Shown here: piece by piece, positions 1 to 7,966 of the stretch
How the letters are laid out: each line of letters starts with the position of its first letter
How positions within the stretch are numbered: the stretch's first letter is position 1
Assembly: GCA_964478415.1 (NCBI GenBank)
Contig: CAYZII010000050.1
Span: 1 to 16,315 of the forward strand
DNA: 16,315 bases
Reading direction: 5' to 3'
Source of the DNA: Sulfuricystis sp964478415
Lineage (GTDB): Bacteria > Pseudomonadota > Gammaproteobacteria > Burkholderiales > Rhodocyclaceae
The notes under the pieces: model-generated
Databases searched by the model: none
Told to the model about the DNA's origin: nothing
Seen by the model: only the letters and a program-made list of their open reading frames with translations
Translations under genes and position numbers: made by a program

Positions 1-70
1 CACCGTGCAGGATCGCCTGCCGGCCGATCTCTGCGGTGCGGGCGGGGGCGAGCAGCTCGATTCTTCTCAT
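1..70 (-). CDS. U32-family peptidase, N-terminal fragment (runs off window)
   Basis: An ATG at 68-70 on the minus strand opens 23 codons that continue past the window edge. The visible residues include ELLAPARTAEIG and a following AILHG. This matches the N-terminal pattern of U32 peptidases (YegQ/UbiU/RlhA relatives), which typically begin with an ELLAPAG-like strand, then a helix, then HGADAVY. Family members act in tRNA/rRNA modification or ubiquinone hydroxylation, or are of unknown role; which type this is cannot be told from 23 residues. It lies 32 bases behind the Crp/Fnr gene on the same strand, so co-transcription is possible. The ribosome site is weak (GCAGAG upstream). The match is seen in the sequence; the function is inferred from the family. 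Confidence 0.6.
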   Translation of the reverse strand, partial: MRRIELLAPARTAEIGRQAILHG

Positions 71-102
71 CACAAACTCTGCGCTGGCGACACGGCACTG
101 AC

Positions 103-801
103 TTAGCCGCCGAAGCGCCGCAAGCCTTCGAGGTCGAGGATCGTGATGCCGCCATATTCGACGCGCAGGAAGCCGGCGTCTTCGAGCAGCTTTAGCGAAC
201 GGTTGACGCGCTGGCGCGAGACACCCGCCAGATGACCGAGTTCCTCTTGCGAGATCGTCAGCGTCGTATTCTGACCTGGATAAAGCACCGGGTTGAACAT
301 GATCGAGATGCTGCGTGCGACGCGCGTGTCGGTATCGTGCAGGCGTTCGGATTCGAGCAGGCCGATGAACTGGCCGAGCCGCTCGTTGATCTGCTCGATG
401 ATGGCGTGATTGAAGGCGATGCTGTGGTCGAGCAGCCAATGGAAGGTGTCGCGCTTCATGCAGGCGATGCGCGTGTCGCGCAGTGCGATCACGTCGTAGC
501 GGCGTGGTTCGGGTTTCAGGAGCGAACCTTCGCCGAACCAGCCGCCGGTGGGAATGCCGGCGTAGGAGGCGGTCTTGCCGGTGACCCAGTCGGAGGACAT
601 CTTCGCCAGGCCATCGATGATACCGATCCAGCAAGTCGGCATCTCGCCCTGGCGGCAGATGAAACCACCGGCGGGAACGCGCTTTTCGACCATGCCCTGC
701 CGTGCGCGTGCGAGTTCTTCGGGCGTCAGATGGCGGGCCCAGCGCGACAGGGCGATTGCATCGTCGAGAGTGGGCGTGTTTTGCCGGGGAATGTCAGTCA
801 C
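103..801 (-). CDS. Crp/Fnr-family transcriptional regulator
   Basis: This 232-residue protein has the usual length and layout of the Crp/Fnr family. A cyclic-nucleotide-binding-like beta barrel covers roughly residues 25-145, with the phosphate-cassette-like segment GGWFGEGSLL at 86-95. A long dimer helix follows, then a C-terminal winged helix (about 165-230) with recognition helix SRQRVNRSL at 195-203. The FNR-type N-terminal cysteine cluster is absent; Cys49, 57 and 114 are scattered. Aligned to E. coli CRP, the cAMP-contacting Arg82 is kept (Arg101) but Ser83 is a tyrosine (Tyr102), so cAMP is probably not the ligand. The start is GTG at 799-801, with no Shine-Dalgarno but a TATAAT just upstream. 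It is divergent from the acyl-CoA ligase/transporter gene set, so it is a plausible regulator of it, but this is inference from position only. Confidence 0.9.
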   Translation of the reverse strand: MTDIPRQNTPTLDDAIALSRWARHLTPEELARARQGMVEKRVPAGGFICRQGEMPTCWIGIIDGLAKMSSDWVTGKTASYAGIPTGGWFGEGSLLKPEPRRYDVIALRDTRIACMKRDTFHWLLDHSIAFNHAIIEQINERLGQFIGLLESERLHDTDTRVARSISIMFNPVLYPGQNTTLTISQEELGHLAGVSRQRVNRSLKLLEDAGFLRVEYGGITILDLEGLRRFGG

Positions 802-807
802 GCGACA

Positions 808-813
808 ATTATA
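808..813 (-). promoter_or_regulatory. Possible -10 element (TATAAT) of the Crp/Fnr gene
   Basis: A perfect TATAAT on the minus strand ends six bases before the GTG start of the regulator gene. A transcript starting seven bases downstream would begin at or next to the start codon, giving a leaderless mRNA, which fits the absence of a Shine-Dalgarno. No good -35 lies 16-18 bases upstream, so the call rests on the hexamer alone. Confidence 0.35.
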
Positions 814-913
814 GGCATCCCATCAGGCTAGATTTCGCGCAAGAACGAACAAACCGGACTTGTGCGGCGCAGCGACGGGGTGCTGATTTTCGGGCGCGAG
901 ACGCAAGCCGGTT

Positions 914-920
914 GGAGGAG
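914..920 (+). promoter_or_regulatory. Ribosome binding site GGAGGAG fixing the ligase start
   Basis: A near-perfect Shine-Dalgarno lies 8 bases before ATG 929. It directly abuts another ATG at 921 that is out of frame, so it selects 929 as the start of the acyl-CoA ligase gene. No clear -35/-10 pair was found in the 127-base divergent region 802-928. Confidence 0.7.
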
Positions 921-928
921 ATGCTTGC

Positions 929-2907
929 ATGGCTCTTGCAGCAGCGCGTACGGCAGAAGCGGCACTCAAGCGGCTGGATACCTTTCCGCGCCTGATGTTG
1001 GCACATGCACATCTGCGCGCCGACAAGCCGGCGATTCGCGAAAAGGATCTGGGCATCTGGCAGAGCTGGACCTGGGCCGAGGCCACGCGCGAAACACGGG
1101 GTCTGGCCTGCGGATTGGCCGAGCTCGGCTTCAAGCGCGGTGACCGTCTCGCGATCATCGGCGACAACCGTCCGCGGCTTTACTGGTCGATGTGCGCCGC
1201 GCAAATGCTCGGCGGCATCCCGGTGCCGCTCTACCAGGATGCCGTGGCGCAGGAAATGGCCTTCGTGCTGCAGGATGCCGGCGTGCATATCGCGATCGTC
1301 GAAGATCAGGAACAGGTCGACAAGCTGCTGGAGATCAAGGAGCAATGCCCGGAGCTGCAGCACATCATCTATGACGATCCGCGCGGCATGCGCCATTACA
1401 CCCAGCCTTTCCTGCACGGCCTCGACGAGGTGATCGCGGCAGGCAAGATTCACGATACCCACCAGCCGGACTTTCTCGAACAGGAGATCGCGCTCGGCAA
1501 AGCAGAAGACGTCTCGATCATCCTCTATACCTCGGGTACGACCGGCAAGCCGAAAGGGGTGTGTCAAACCATGCCTCGTTCATCGCCGCGGCGCGCGGCG
1601 GTTGCGCCTTCGATGGCTTGCATGAAAACGACGAGGTGCTTTCCTATCTGCCGATGGCCTGGGTCGGCGATCACCTGTTTTCCTTCGCGCAGGCGCTGGT
1701 GGCGGGTTTCACGGTGAATTGCCCGGAGTCGGGTGACACGGTGCTGACCGACATGCGCGAGATTGGCCCGACGTTCTACTTCGCCCCGCCCCGCGTGTTC
1801 GAGAACCTGCTCACCCAGGTGATGATCCGCATGGAAGACGCCGGCGCACTCAAGCGCCGCATGTTCCACTTTTTCATGGAGGTGGCGAAACGCTGTGGCG
1901 CCGAGATTCTCGACGGCAAGCCGGTCGCCGCGAAAGACCGCCTGCTCTACGCACTTGGCGAGCTGCTCATCTATGGGCCGCTCAGAAACGTGCTCGGCAT
2001 GAGCCGTATCCGCGTCGCCTACACGGCCGGGGCGGCGATCGGTCCAGATCTGTTCCGCTTCTATCGCTCGATCGGCATCAACCTGAAGCAGCTCTATGGT
2101 CAGACCGAGACCTGCGCCTATGTGTGCCTGCAGCCCGACCGTCAGATCAAGCTCGATTCGGTCGGCCCACCTGCACCGGGCGTGGAACTCAAGATCGCAG
2201 AAAACGGTGAAATCCTCGTCAAAGGACCGATGCTGCTGAAGGAGTATTACCGGCGTCCCGAGGCCACTGCCGAGTCAATCAACGCCGAAGGCTATTTCAT
2301 GACCGGCGATGCCGGCTTCCTCGACGGGGATGGGCACCTGAAGATCATCGATCGCGCCAAGGACGTCGGCAGGCTCAACAATGGTGCGGTGTTCGCGCCG
2401 AACTACATCGAGAACAAGCTGAAGTTCTTCTCTTACATCAAGGAAGCCGTCGCTTTCGGCAACGGGCGCGACATGGTCTGCGCCTTCATCAACATCGACA
2501 TCGGCGCGGTCGGCAACTGGGCCGAGCGGCGCGGCATCCCCTATGCCGGTTACACCGATCTGGCCGGCAAGGCCGAGGTCTATGATCTGATCCAGCAGTG
2601 CGTCGAATCGGTCAACGCCGAGCTGGCACGTGACGCGGTGGTTGCCGATACGCAGATCCATCGTTTCCTGATCCTGCACAAGGAGCTCGATCCCGACGAC
2701 GACGAGCTGACTCGTACGCGCAAAGTGCGGCGCCGCTTCATCGCCGAGAAATACGCCGTGCTGGTCGAAGCGCTGTATGGCGGCAAGTCCTGTCAGTACA
2801 TTGAGACCGAGGTGAAGTTCGAAGACGGCCGCAAGGGCAAGGTGGCTGCCGATCTCGTCATCCGCGATGCCAAAGTGTTTCCGAAAGTCGCGGGGAGGGC
2901 GGCCTGA
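929..2907 (+). pseudogene. AMP-dependent long-chain-type acyl-CoA synthetase, split by a one-base frameshift
   Basis: Two overlapping reading frames together encode one acyl-CoA ligase. The first (929-1717 as an open frame) holds the N-terminal domain and the P-loop TSGTTGKPKG at residues 201-210, then runs into nonsense. The second (open from 1561) resumes with HASF at 1570 and holds the rest: the A5-like YGQTET, the A7/A8 region with GYFMTGD, and IDRAKD. Adding one base near 1570 (CAAACC to CAAACCC) restores a continuous 659-residue protein, the normal length for long-chain acyl-CoA synthetases. Such enzymes adenylate a carboxylic acid with ATP and transfer it to CoA. The stop overlaps livG by one base, so it heads the transporter operon. 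It could be a true null mutation or a sequencing error; both halves look otherwise conserved, which favours error or a very recent lesion. Confidence 0.85.
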
Positions 2908-3689
2908 TGGCACGACAGATCGGCGAGGTCATCCTCGATCTCCGGAACATCTCGCTGTCGTTCGGTGGCGTCAAGGCGCTCACCGACATCTCCTTCGACG
3001 TGCGCGAGCACGAGATCCGCGCGATCATCGGCCCGAACGGCGCCGGCAAGAGCTCGATGCTCAACGTCATCAACGGTGTGTATCACCCGCAACAGGGTGA
3101 AATCGTTTTCCGTGGTCAGCACCGGCGTGACATGAACACGCATGCCGCGGCCGCTGCGGGTATCGCGCGCACCTTCCAGAACATCGCGCTGTTCAAGGGC
3201 ATGACGGTACTCGACAACCTGATGGCCGGGCGCAACCTGAAAATGAAATGCAACTTCCTGCAGCACGCGTTGTGGTGGGGGAAGGCAAAGCGCGAGGAAC
3301 TCGAACACCGCCGCAAGGTGGAGGAGATCATCGACTTCCTCGAAATCGAGCACATCCGCAAGACGCCGGTCGGGCGACTTCCCTACGGCCTACAAAAGCG
3401 CGTCGAACTCGGTCGCGCGCTGGCGGCCGAGCCACAAATCCTGCTGCTCGACGAACCGATGGCGGGCATGAACGTCGAAGAAAAACAGGACATGTGTCGC
3501 TTCATCCTCGACGTCAATGACCAGCTCGGCACGACGATCGTGCTGATCGAGCACGACATGGGCGTGGTGATGGACATCTCTGACCGTGTCGTGGTGCTGG
3601 ACTATGGCAAAAAGATCGCCGATGGTACGCCGGACGAGGTCAAGAACGATCCTGGGGTTATCGCGGCCTATCTGGGTACCCAGCACTGA
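2907..3689 (+). CDS. livG: Branched-chain amino acid-type ABC transporter ATP-binding protein (LivG-like)
   Basis: This 260-residue cytoplasmic ATPase belongs to the HAAT (branched-chain amino acid/amide) importer class. The Walker A motif is GPNGAGKSS at 42-50, the Q-loop Gln is at 91, the signature segment is LPYGLQKR at 158-165 (degenerate LSGGQ, usual in LivG), Walker B is ILLLDEP at 178-184 and the switch His is 216. The C-terminus GTPDEV...IAAYLG is typical of the LivG C-terminal helix. The ATG overlaps the ligase stop by one base and is preceded by GGGGAGGG seven bases upstream. It should pair with the LivF-like ATPase at 7163 and energise the LivH/LivM pore. Given the acyl-CoA ligase neighbours, the cargo is more likely a carboxylic acid than leucine; precedents are aromatic-acid importers such as CouPSTU of Rhodopseudomonas. 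Confidence 0.93.
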   Translation: MARQIGEVILDLRNISLSFGGVKALTDISFDVREHEIRAIIGPNGAGKSSMLNVINGVYHPQQGEIVFRGQHRRDMNTHAAAAAGIARTFQNIALFKGMTVLDNLMAGRNLKMKCNFLQHALWWGKAKREELEHRRKVEEIIDFLEIEHIRKTPVGRLPYGLQKRVELGRALAAEPQILLLDEPMAGMNVEEKQDMCRFILDVNDQLGTTIVLIEHDMGVVMDISDRVVVLDYGKKIADGTPDEVKNDPGVIAAYLGTQH

Positions 3690-3702
3690 AGGGGGCTGAC
3701 AG

Positions 3703-4617
3703 ATGCAATTCTTCTTCGAAGTCTTGATCGGTGGTCTGCTCGCAGGGGTAATGTATTCGCTCGTGGCGCTGGGTTTCGTGCTGATCTTCAAGGCCTCGGG
3801 CGTGCTCAATTTCGCGCAGGGAGCGATGGTGTATTTCGCTGCCCTGTCGGTCGTCGGCGTGATGGAAAAGGGCGCGCCGCTGTGGCTGGCGATTCTCGCC
3901 GCCTTCGTGATCATGACGTTGTTGGGCGTCGCCACCGAGAAATTCGTGCTGCGCAAGATGGTCAATCAGCCGCAGATCGCGCTGTTCATGGCGACGATCG
4001 GCCTGTCCTATTTCATCGAGGGGTTGGCGCCGCTGCTGTGGGGCAACGAGGTGCGGCCGATCGAGCTCGGTCTCGTCGATGAGCCGATCCCGTGGTTCCT
4101 CGACAACTGGAACATCGTGATCAGCCGCTTCGACCTCGTCGCGGCGGGTCTGGCCTTGCTGCTGGTCGTCCTGCTGGCGCTGTTCTTCCAATACACCCGC
4201 GTCGGCCGAGCGCTGCGTGCGGTGGCCGACGATCATCAGGCCGCTCTGTCGATCGGCATTCCGCTGCAGCATATCTGGGCCCTGGTGTGGATGGTGGCCG
4301 GTTTCGTTGCCCTCGTCGCCGGGCTGCTGTGGGGCGCGAGGAACGGCGCGCAATTCGCGCTCACTTTCACCGCCCTGAAGGCGTTGCCGGTGCTGATCCT
4401 CGGCGGCTTCACCTCGGTCCCCGGCGCGATCTTCGGCGGGCTGATCATCGGCGCATCCGAAAAGCTCGCCGAGATCTACATCCCGCCGGTACTGGCCAGC
4501 ATCTTCGGCGGCAATTTCGGTGGCATCGAGGGCTGGTTCCCCTACGTGATGGCGCTCTTGTTCCTGCTCATCCGGCCCGAGGGTCTGTTCGGCGAACGAC
4601 ACATCGATCGCGTGTAA
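3703..4617 (+). CDS. livH: HAAT-type ABC transporter inner-membrane permease (LivH-like)
   Basis: This hydrophobic 304-residue protein has the usual length of LivH. It opens with an N-terminal membrane helix (FFFEVLIGGLLAGVMYSLVA) and the conserved LNFAQGAMVYF segment that follows helix 2 in this family. A cytoplasmic coupling region VGRALRAVADDHQAALSIGI contacts the ATPase, and several more membrane spans follow, about eight in all by eye. The start ATG has an AGGGGG ribosome site 8 or 9 bases upstream. It lies 13 bases after livG and 3 bases before livM. It forms the heterodimeric pore with LivM. Its substrate is not deducible from sequence. Confidence 0.93.
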   Translation: MQFFFEVLIGGLLAGVMYSLVALGFVLIFKASGVLNFAQGAMVYFAALSVVGVMEKGAPLWLAILAAFVIMTLLGVATEKFVLRKMVNQPQIALFMATIGLSYFIEGLAPLLWGNEVRPIELGLVDEPIPWFLDNWNIVISRFDLVAAGLALLLVVLLALFFQYTRVGRALRAVADDHQAALSIGIPLQHIWALVWMVAGFVALVAGLLWGARNGAQFALTFTALKALPVLILGGFTSVPGAIFGGLIIGASEKLAEIYIPPVLASIFGGNFGGIEGWFPYVMALLFLLIRPEGLFGERHIDRV

Positions 4618-4620
4618 ATC

Positions 4621-5697
4621 ATGTTCTACAGAGAAACCGGGCAATTCAAGACCAGTTACGCTGCCGACCAGCAGATCTTCCCGATCCGCCAGGATCGCAT
4701 CGGCTTCGGCATTCTGCTGTTGTTCGCCTTCGTCATCGTACCGCTCACGGCCGGCAACTACTGGTTCAACGCGATCCTGATTCCGTTCCTGATCTTTTCG
4801 CTCGCTGCGCTGGGGCTCAACATCCTGACCGGCTATGCCGGCCAGCTCTCGCTTGGTTCCGCGGCCTTCATGGCGGTCGGCGCCTACGCGGCCTACAACT
4901 TCCAGGTGCGCATCGAAGGTATGCCGGTGCTGCTCTCCTTCATCCTCGCCGGCCTGATCGCAGCAGGTGTCGGCATCGTCTTCGGTCTGCCCTCCTTGCG
5001 CATCAAGGGCTTCTATCTCGCGGTGGCGACGCTGGCGGCGCAGTTCTTCATCGTCTGGTGTCTGACGAAGTTCCCTTATCTGTCGAACTACTCGTCGTCC
5101 GGCGTGATCTCGGTGCCGAACGTCGAAATCCTCGGTTACACCTTCGATACGCCGCAGAGCCGCTATCTGCTGGTGCTCACGATCGTCAGCCTGATGGCTT
5201 TGTTGGCGAAGAACATGGTGCGCTCCTCGACCGGGCGCGCCTGGATGGCGGTGCGCGACATGGATGTCGCCGCCGAGGTGATCGGCATCCGGCTGATGCA
5301 CACCAAGCTGCTCGCCTTCGCGGTGAGTTCGTTCTATTGCGGGGTGGCCGGTGCACTCTATGCGTTCTGTTATCTCGGCTCGGTCGAGCCCGACGGTTTT
5401 TCGCTCGACCTGTCGTTAAAGATCCTGTTCATGATCATCGTCGGCGGCGTCGGCAGCATCCTCGGCAGTTTCCTCGGCGCGGCCTTCATCCTGCTCGTGC
5501 CGATCTTTCTCGACATCGTGCTGCCCTGGCTTTCCACACTGCTGCATCTGCCATTCGACGGCGCGACTGTGTCGCACATCCAGCTGATGATCTTCGGCAC
5601 CCTGATCATGTTTTTCCTGATCGTCGAACCCCACGGTCTTGCCCGCCTGTGGCAGATCGGCAAGGAGAAGCTGCGGCTCTGGCCGTTCCCACATTGA
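4621..5697 (+). CDS. livM: HAAT-type ABC transporter inner-membrane permease (LivM-like)
   Basis: This 358-residue multi-spanning permease starts with a polar N-terminal stretch of about 35 residues before the first membrane helix. The conserved LivM core LGLNILTGYAGQLSLGSAAF lies near residues 62-81. It also has the coupling segment TGRAWMAVRDMDVAAEVIGI and a late IVGGVGSILGSFLGAAF segment. ATG 4621 follows the livH stop by three bases with no clear Shine-Dalgarno, so translational coupling to livH is likely. It should be the LivH partner in the pore. The C-terminus ends in a basic cytoplasmic tail (WQIGKEKLRLW), as in other family members. Confidence 0.93.
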   Translation: MFYRETGQFKTSYAADQQIFPIRQDRIGFGILLLFAFVIVPLTAGNYWFNAILIPFLIFSLAALGLNILTGYAGQLSLGSAAFMAVGAYAAYNFQVRIEGMPVLLSFILAGLIAAGVGIVFGLPSLRIKGFYLAVATLAAQFFIVWCLTKFPYLSNYSSSGVISVPNVEILGYTFDTPQSRYLLVLTIVSLMALLAKNMVRSSTGRAWMAVRDMDVAAEVIGIRLMHTKLLAFAVSSFYCGVAGALYAFCYLGSVEPDGFSLDLSLKILFMIIVGGVGSILGSFLGAAFILLVPIFLDIVLPWLSTLLHLPFDGATVSHIQLMIFGTLIMFFLIVEPHGLARLWQIGKEKLRLWPFPH

Positions 5698-5714
5698 TAC
5701 CACCACTAGATGAA

Positions 5715-5720
5715 GAGGAG
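5715..5720 (+). promoter_or_regulatory. Ribosome binding site GAGGAG deciding the livK-like start
   Basis: The strong Shine-Dalgarno six bases before ATG 5727, together with the signal peptide that follows, shows that the much longer open frame reaching back to 4092 is not the real gene. Confidence 0.7.
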
Positions 5721-5726
5721 ACACAG

Positions 5727-7055
5727 ATGATCAAGACCTTCAAGCAACTCGCGCTCGCATCCTCCGTCACGCTCGCCTGTCTCGGCACGGCCATCCCCGC
5801 CGCCCAGGCGGCCAATGAACAGTTCTTCCCGTTGCTCTCCTATCGTGTCGGCCCCTATGGCGCGAATGGCGCCTCGCTGTTCGGCGGCATGATCGACTAT
5901 TTCAACTACATCAACATGAAGGGTGGCATCGACGGCGTCAAGATCACCTGGGAAGAGTGCGAGACCGAATACAACAACGCCAAGGGTGTGGAGTGTTATG
6001 AGCGCCTGAAGTCGAAGGCGCAAAAGGCGCCGGGGCCGTTGCATCCACTCTCGACGGGCATTTCCTATGCGCTCGCCGACAAGGTGGTCGCGGACAAGAT
6101 TCCGCTCGTGATGATGGGTTACGGTCTGACGATGGCGGTGGACGGCTCGGTGTTCCCCTGGGCTTTCCCGTTGGTGACGACCTATCAGATGCAGGCCTCG
6201 GCAATCATCAAGTTCCTCAAGGACAAGGAGAAGGGCAGCCTGGAAGGCAAGAAGATCGCCTTCCTCTATCACGACTCGGCCTATGGCAAGGAGCCGATCC
6301 TCGCGTTGCAGGCGGAATCGAAGCTGAACAAATTCACGCTGATCGAGATTCCCGTGCCGCACCCTGGCAACGAGCAGGGGGCCCAGTGGCAGCGTATCCG
6401 CAAGGAAAAGCCCGATTACGTGATCATGTGGGGCTGGGGTGTGATGAATATGACCGCGATCAAGACCGCGCAGAAAATGGGCTATCCGCGCGACCGGATG
6501 ATTGGCTCTTGGTGGTCGGGCTCCGAAGAGGATACCGTGCCGGCAGGTGATGCCGCGAAGGGTTACATGTCGGCGACGATGAACGTGGCCGGTAAGGGCG
6601 TGCCACTGATCGCCGACATCGAGAAGACCGTCTATGGTGCAGGCAAGGGCAACATGCAGGACAGGTCGAAAGTCGGTTCGATCCTCTACAACCGCGGTGT
6701 GGCGACGGCGCTGGTGTCTGTCGAAGCGATCCGCACTGCCCAGGCGAAATTCGGCAAGGGCAAGGCGATGACCGGTGAGCAGGTGCGCTGGGGACTCGAA
6801 CATCTGAACCTCACCGAGGCGCGCCTGAAAGAACTCGGTGCTTCCGGCTTGCTGCCTGAAGTGAAGACCTCCTGCAACAACCACGAAGGCTCCGGCAAGG
6901 TGAAGATCCAGCAGTGGGATGGCACGAAGTGGGTAGTGCTGACCGACTGGCTGGAAGGCAACAAGGCGTTGATCCACCCGCTGTTCCAGGCCGATGCGGC
7001 GAAGTATGCGAAGGAGAAAGGCATCACGCCGCGTGATTGCAGCAAGGAGAATTGA
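5727..7055 (+). CDS. Periplasmic substrate-binding protein of the HAAT ABC transporter (LivK-like)
   Basis: This 442-residue type I periplasmic binding protein is longer than E. coli LivK (about 370). The Sec signal peptide covers residues 1-28 (positive MIKTFK, hydrophobic core, AQA cut site before ANE). The start at 5727 is fixed by GAGGAG six bases upstream, even though the frame stays open far to the left as a shadow of livH/livM. Binding-fold landmarks include RVGPYGANG, an ITWEECETEYN segment and FLYHDSAYGKEP in the inter-lobe region. Paired cysteines near 77/89 and in the C-terminal part (TSCNNHEG, PRDCSKEN) could form disulfides. The size and sequence fit binding proteins clustered with acyl-CoA ligases rather than amino-acid receptors. 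A terminator follows the stop, so this product is probably made in excess. Confidence 0.92.
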   Translation: MIKTFKQLALASSVTLACLGTAIPAAQAANEQFFPLLSYRVGPYGANGASLFGGMIDYFNYINMKGGIDGVKITWEECETEYNNAKGVECYERLKSKAQKAPGPLHPLSTGISYALADKVVADKIPLVMMGYGLTMAVDGSVFPWAFPLVTTYQMQASAIIKFLKDKEKGSLEGKKIAFLYHDSAYGKEPILALQAESKLNKFTLIEIPVPHPGNEQGAQWQRIRKEKPDYVIMWGWGVMNMTAIKTAQKMGYPRDRMIGSWWSGSEEDTVPAGDAAKGYMSATMNVAGKGVPLIADIEKTVYGAGKGNMQDRSKVGSILYNRGVATALVSVEAIRTAQAKFGKGKAMTGEQVRWGLEHLNLTEARLKELGASGLLPEVKTSCNNHEGSGKVKIQQWDGTKWVVLTDWLEGNKALIHPLFQADAAKYAKEKGITPRDCSKEN

Positions 7056-7069
7056 TTTGCCTTGGTCGG

Positions 7070-7104
7070 TCGGCGCGGGTGCCGTGTCACCAGCGCCGAT
7101 TTTT
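7070..7104 (+). terminator. Intrinsic terminator between the livK-like gene and livF
   Basis: The outer stem TCGGCGC (7070-7076) pairs perfectly with GCGCCGA (7093-7099). An inner stem GGTG/CACC (7078-7081 with 7088-7091) closes a six-base loop. The hairpin is followed directly by five T (7100-7104). It starts 15 bases after the binding-protein stop. Inside an operon this would act as a partial terminator that lowers expression of livF and everything downstream relative to the binding protein, and would protect the upstream mRNA 3' end. Confidence 0.75.
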
Positions 7105-7108
7105 CGCA
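7078..7108 (+). repeat. Dispersed 31-base repeat, copy 1
   Basis: This segment is 28/31 identical to 14595-14625 on the same strand. It includes most of the livK-livF terminator hairpin, its T-run and a trailing GCA. Only these two copies were found by eye in the window. Confidence 0.6.
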
Positions 7109-7135
7109 GCGGGCGGGGGGCATCCTCCCGTCCGC
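7109..7135 (+). other. Second hairpin in the livK-livF gap
   Basis: Arms 7109-7117 (GCGGGCGGG) and 7127-7135 (CCCGTCCGC) form a nine-pair stem with one G-U pair and a nine-base loop. It lies five bases after the terminator T-run and ends about 20 bases before the livF ribosome site. It has no T-tract, so it is more likely an mRNA structure (5' end protection of a processed livF message, or pausing) than a terminator. Confidence 0.45.
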
Positions 7136-7162
7136 GCTGGCCCACCCCGATCCGGAAAAGAG

Positions 7163-7966
7163 ATGAGCGCCTATCTGTCCGTCAACAACATCGAGGTCAT
7201 CTACGACCATGTCATCCTGGTGCTCAAGGGAGTCTCGCTCGAGGTGCCGCAGGGTGGCATCGTCGCGCTGCTGGGTGCCAACGGTGCCGGCAAGACGACG
7301 ACACTGAAAGCCATTTCGAACCTGCTCGCCGCCGAGCGCGGTGAAGTGACGAAAGGCGACATCCAGTTCAAGGGGCGGCGCGTCGATCAGCTCACGCCGA
7401 ATGAGCTGGTCAGGGGCGGGGTGATCCAGGTGATGGAGGGCCGCCATTGCTTCGCCCATCTGACCGTCGAGGAGAATCTGCTGACTGGCGCCTACACCTG
7501 CAAACTGTCGCGGACCGAGCTGAAAGACCGGCTCGAAAAGGTCTATGGCTACTTTCCGCGCCTCAAGCAAAGACGCAGCTCGCAGGCCGGCTACACCTCG
7601 GGCGGCGAGCAGCAGATGACGGCGATCGGTCGCGCGCTGATGGCCGATCCCGAGATGATCCTGCTCGATGAACCTTCGATGGGGCTCGCGCCGCAGATCG
7701 TCGAAGAGATTTTCGAGATCGTGCGCGACCTCAACCAGCGCGAGAAGGTGAGTTTCCTGCTCGCCGAGCAGAACACGATGGTCGCGCTGCGCTATGCCGA
7801 TTTCGGCTACATCCTAGAGAACGGCCGTGTCGTGATGGAAGGCAAGGCCGCCGAGCTGCGCGACAACGAAGACGTCAAGGAGTTCTATCTTGGCCTCTCC
7901 AGTCAGGGGCGCAAGAGTTTCCGCGACGTGAAGCACTACCGCAGAAGAAAGCGCTGGCTGGCATGA
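7163..7966 (+). CDS. livF: Branched-chain amino acid-type ABC transporter ATP-binding protein (LivF-like)
   Basis: This 267-residue ATPase is the partner of LivG. Walker A is GANGAGKTT at 38-46, the signature is TSGGEQQM at 145-152 and Walker B is MILLDEP at 165-171. The switch position reads AEQN, the usual LivF variant. ATG 7163 was chosen because the family begins LSVNNIEVIY; an upstream in-frame extension to 7037 runs through the terminator and is not credible. The ribosome site is modest (GGAAAAGAG). The C-terminal tail is strongly basic (KHYRRRKRWLA), longer than in E. coli LivF. The stop overlaps the next gene by four bases (ATGA), so the ligase-like protein is translationally coupled, tying transport to CoA activation. 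Confidence 0.93.
   Translation: MSAYLSVNNIEVIYDHVILVLKGVSLEVPQGGIVALLGANGAGKTTTLKAISNLLAAERGEVTKGDIQFKGRRVDQLTPNELVRGGVIQVMEGRHCFAHLTVEENLLTGAYTCKLSRTELKDRLEKVYGYFPRLKQRRSSQAGYTSGGEQQMTAIGRALMADPEMILLDEPSMGLAPQIVEEIFEIVRDLNQREKVSFLLAEQNTMVALRYADFGYILENGRVVMEGKAAELRDNEDVKEFYLGLSSQGRKSFRDVKHYRRRKRWLA

Noticed and set aside
1561..1590. Independent start for the C-terminal ligase half (GTG 1561)
   Set aside because: There is no Shine-Dalgarno and the start would lie inside the ATP-binding region; a frameshift in one gene explains both frames.
3658..5301. Long minus-strand frame opposite livH/livM (547 codons)
   Set aside because: It is rich in Asp/Glu/Arg/His/Gln with no domain, antisense to strongly conserved permease genes: a GC-driven shadow.
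4092..7055. 987-codon open frame running through livH/livM into livK
   Set aside because: Only its last 442 codons (from 5727) make sense: they start after GAGGAG with a signal peptide. The upstream part is an Arg/Pro-rich shadow of livH and livM, caused by high GC.
5706..7145. Long minus-strand frame opposite livK (479 codons)
   Set aside because: It is antisense to a clear binding protein, has no recognisable motif and no ribosome site, and runs through the terminator.
7037..7162. N-terminal extension of livF to an upstream start
   Set aside because: It would be encoded by the end of livK, the terminator and the second hairpin; the LivF family begins at the MSAYLSVNN start.
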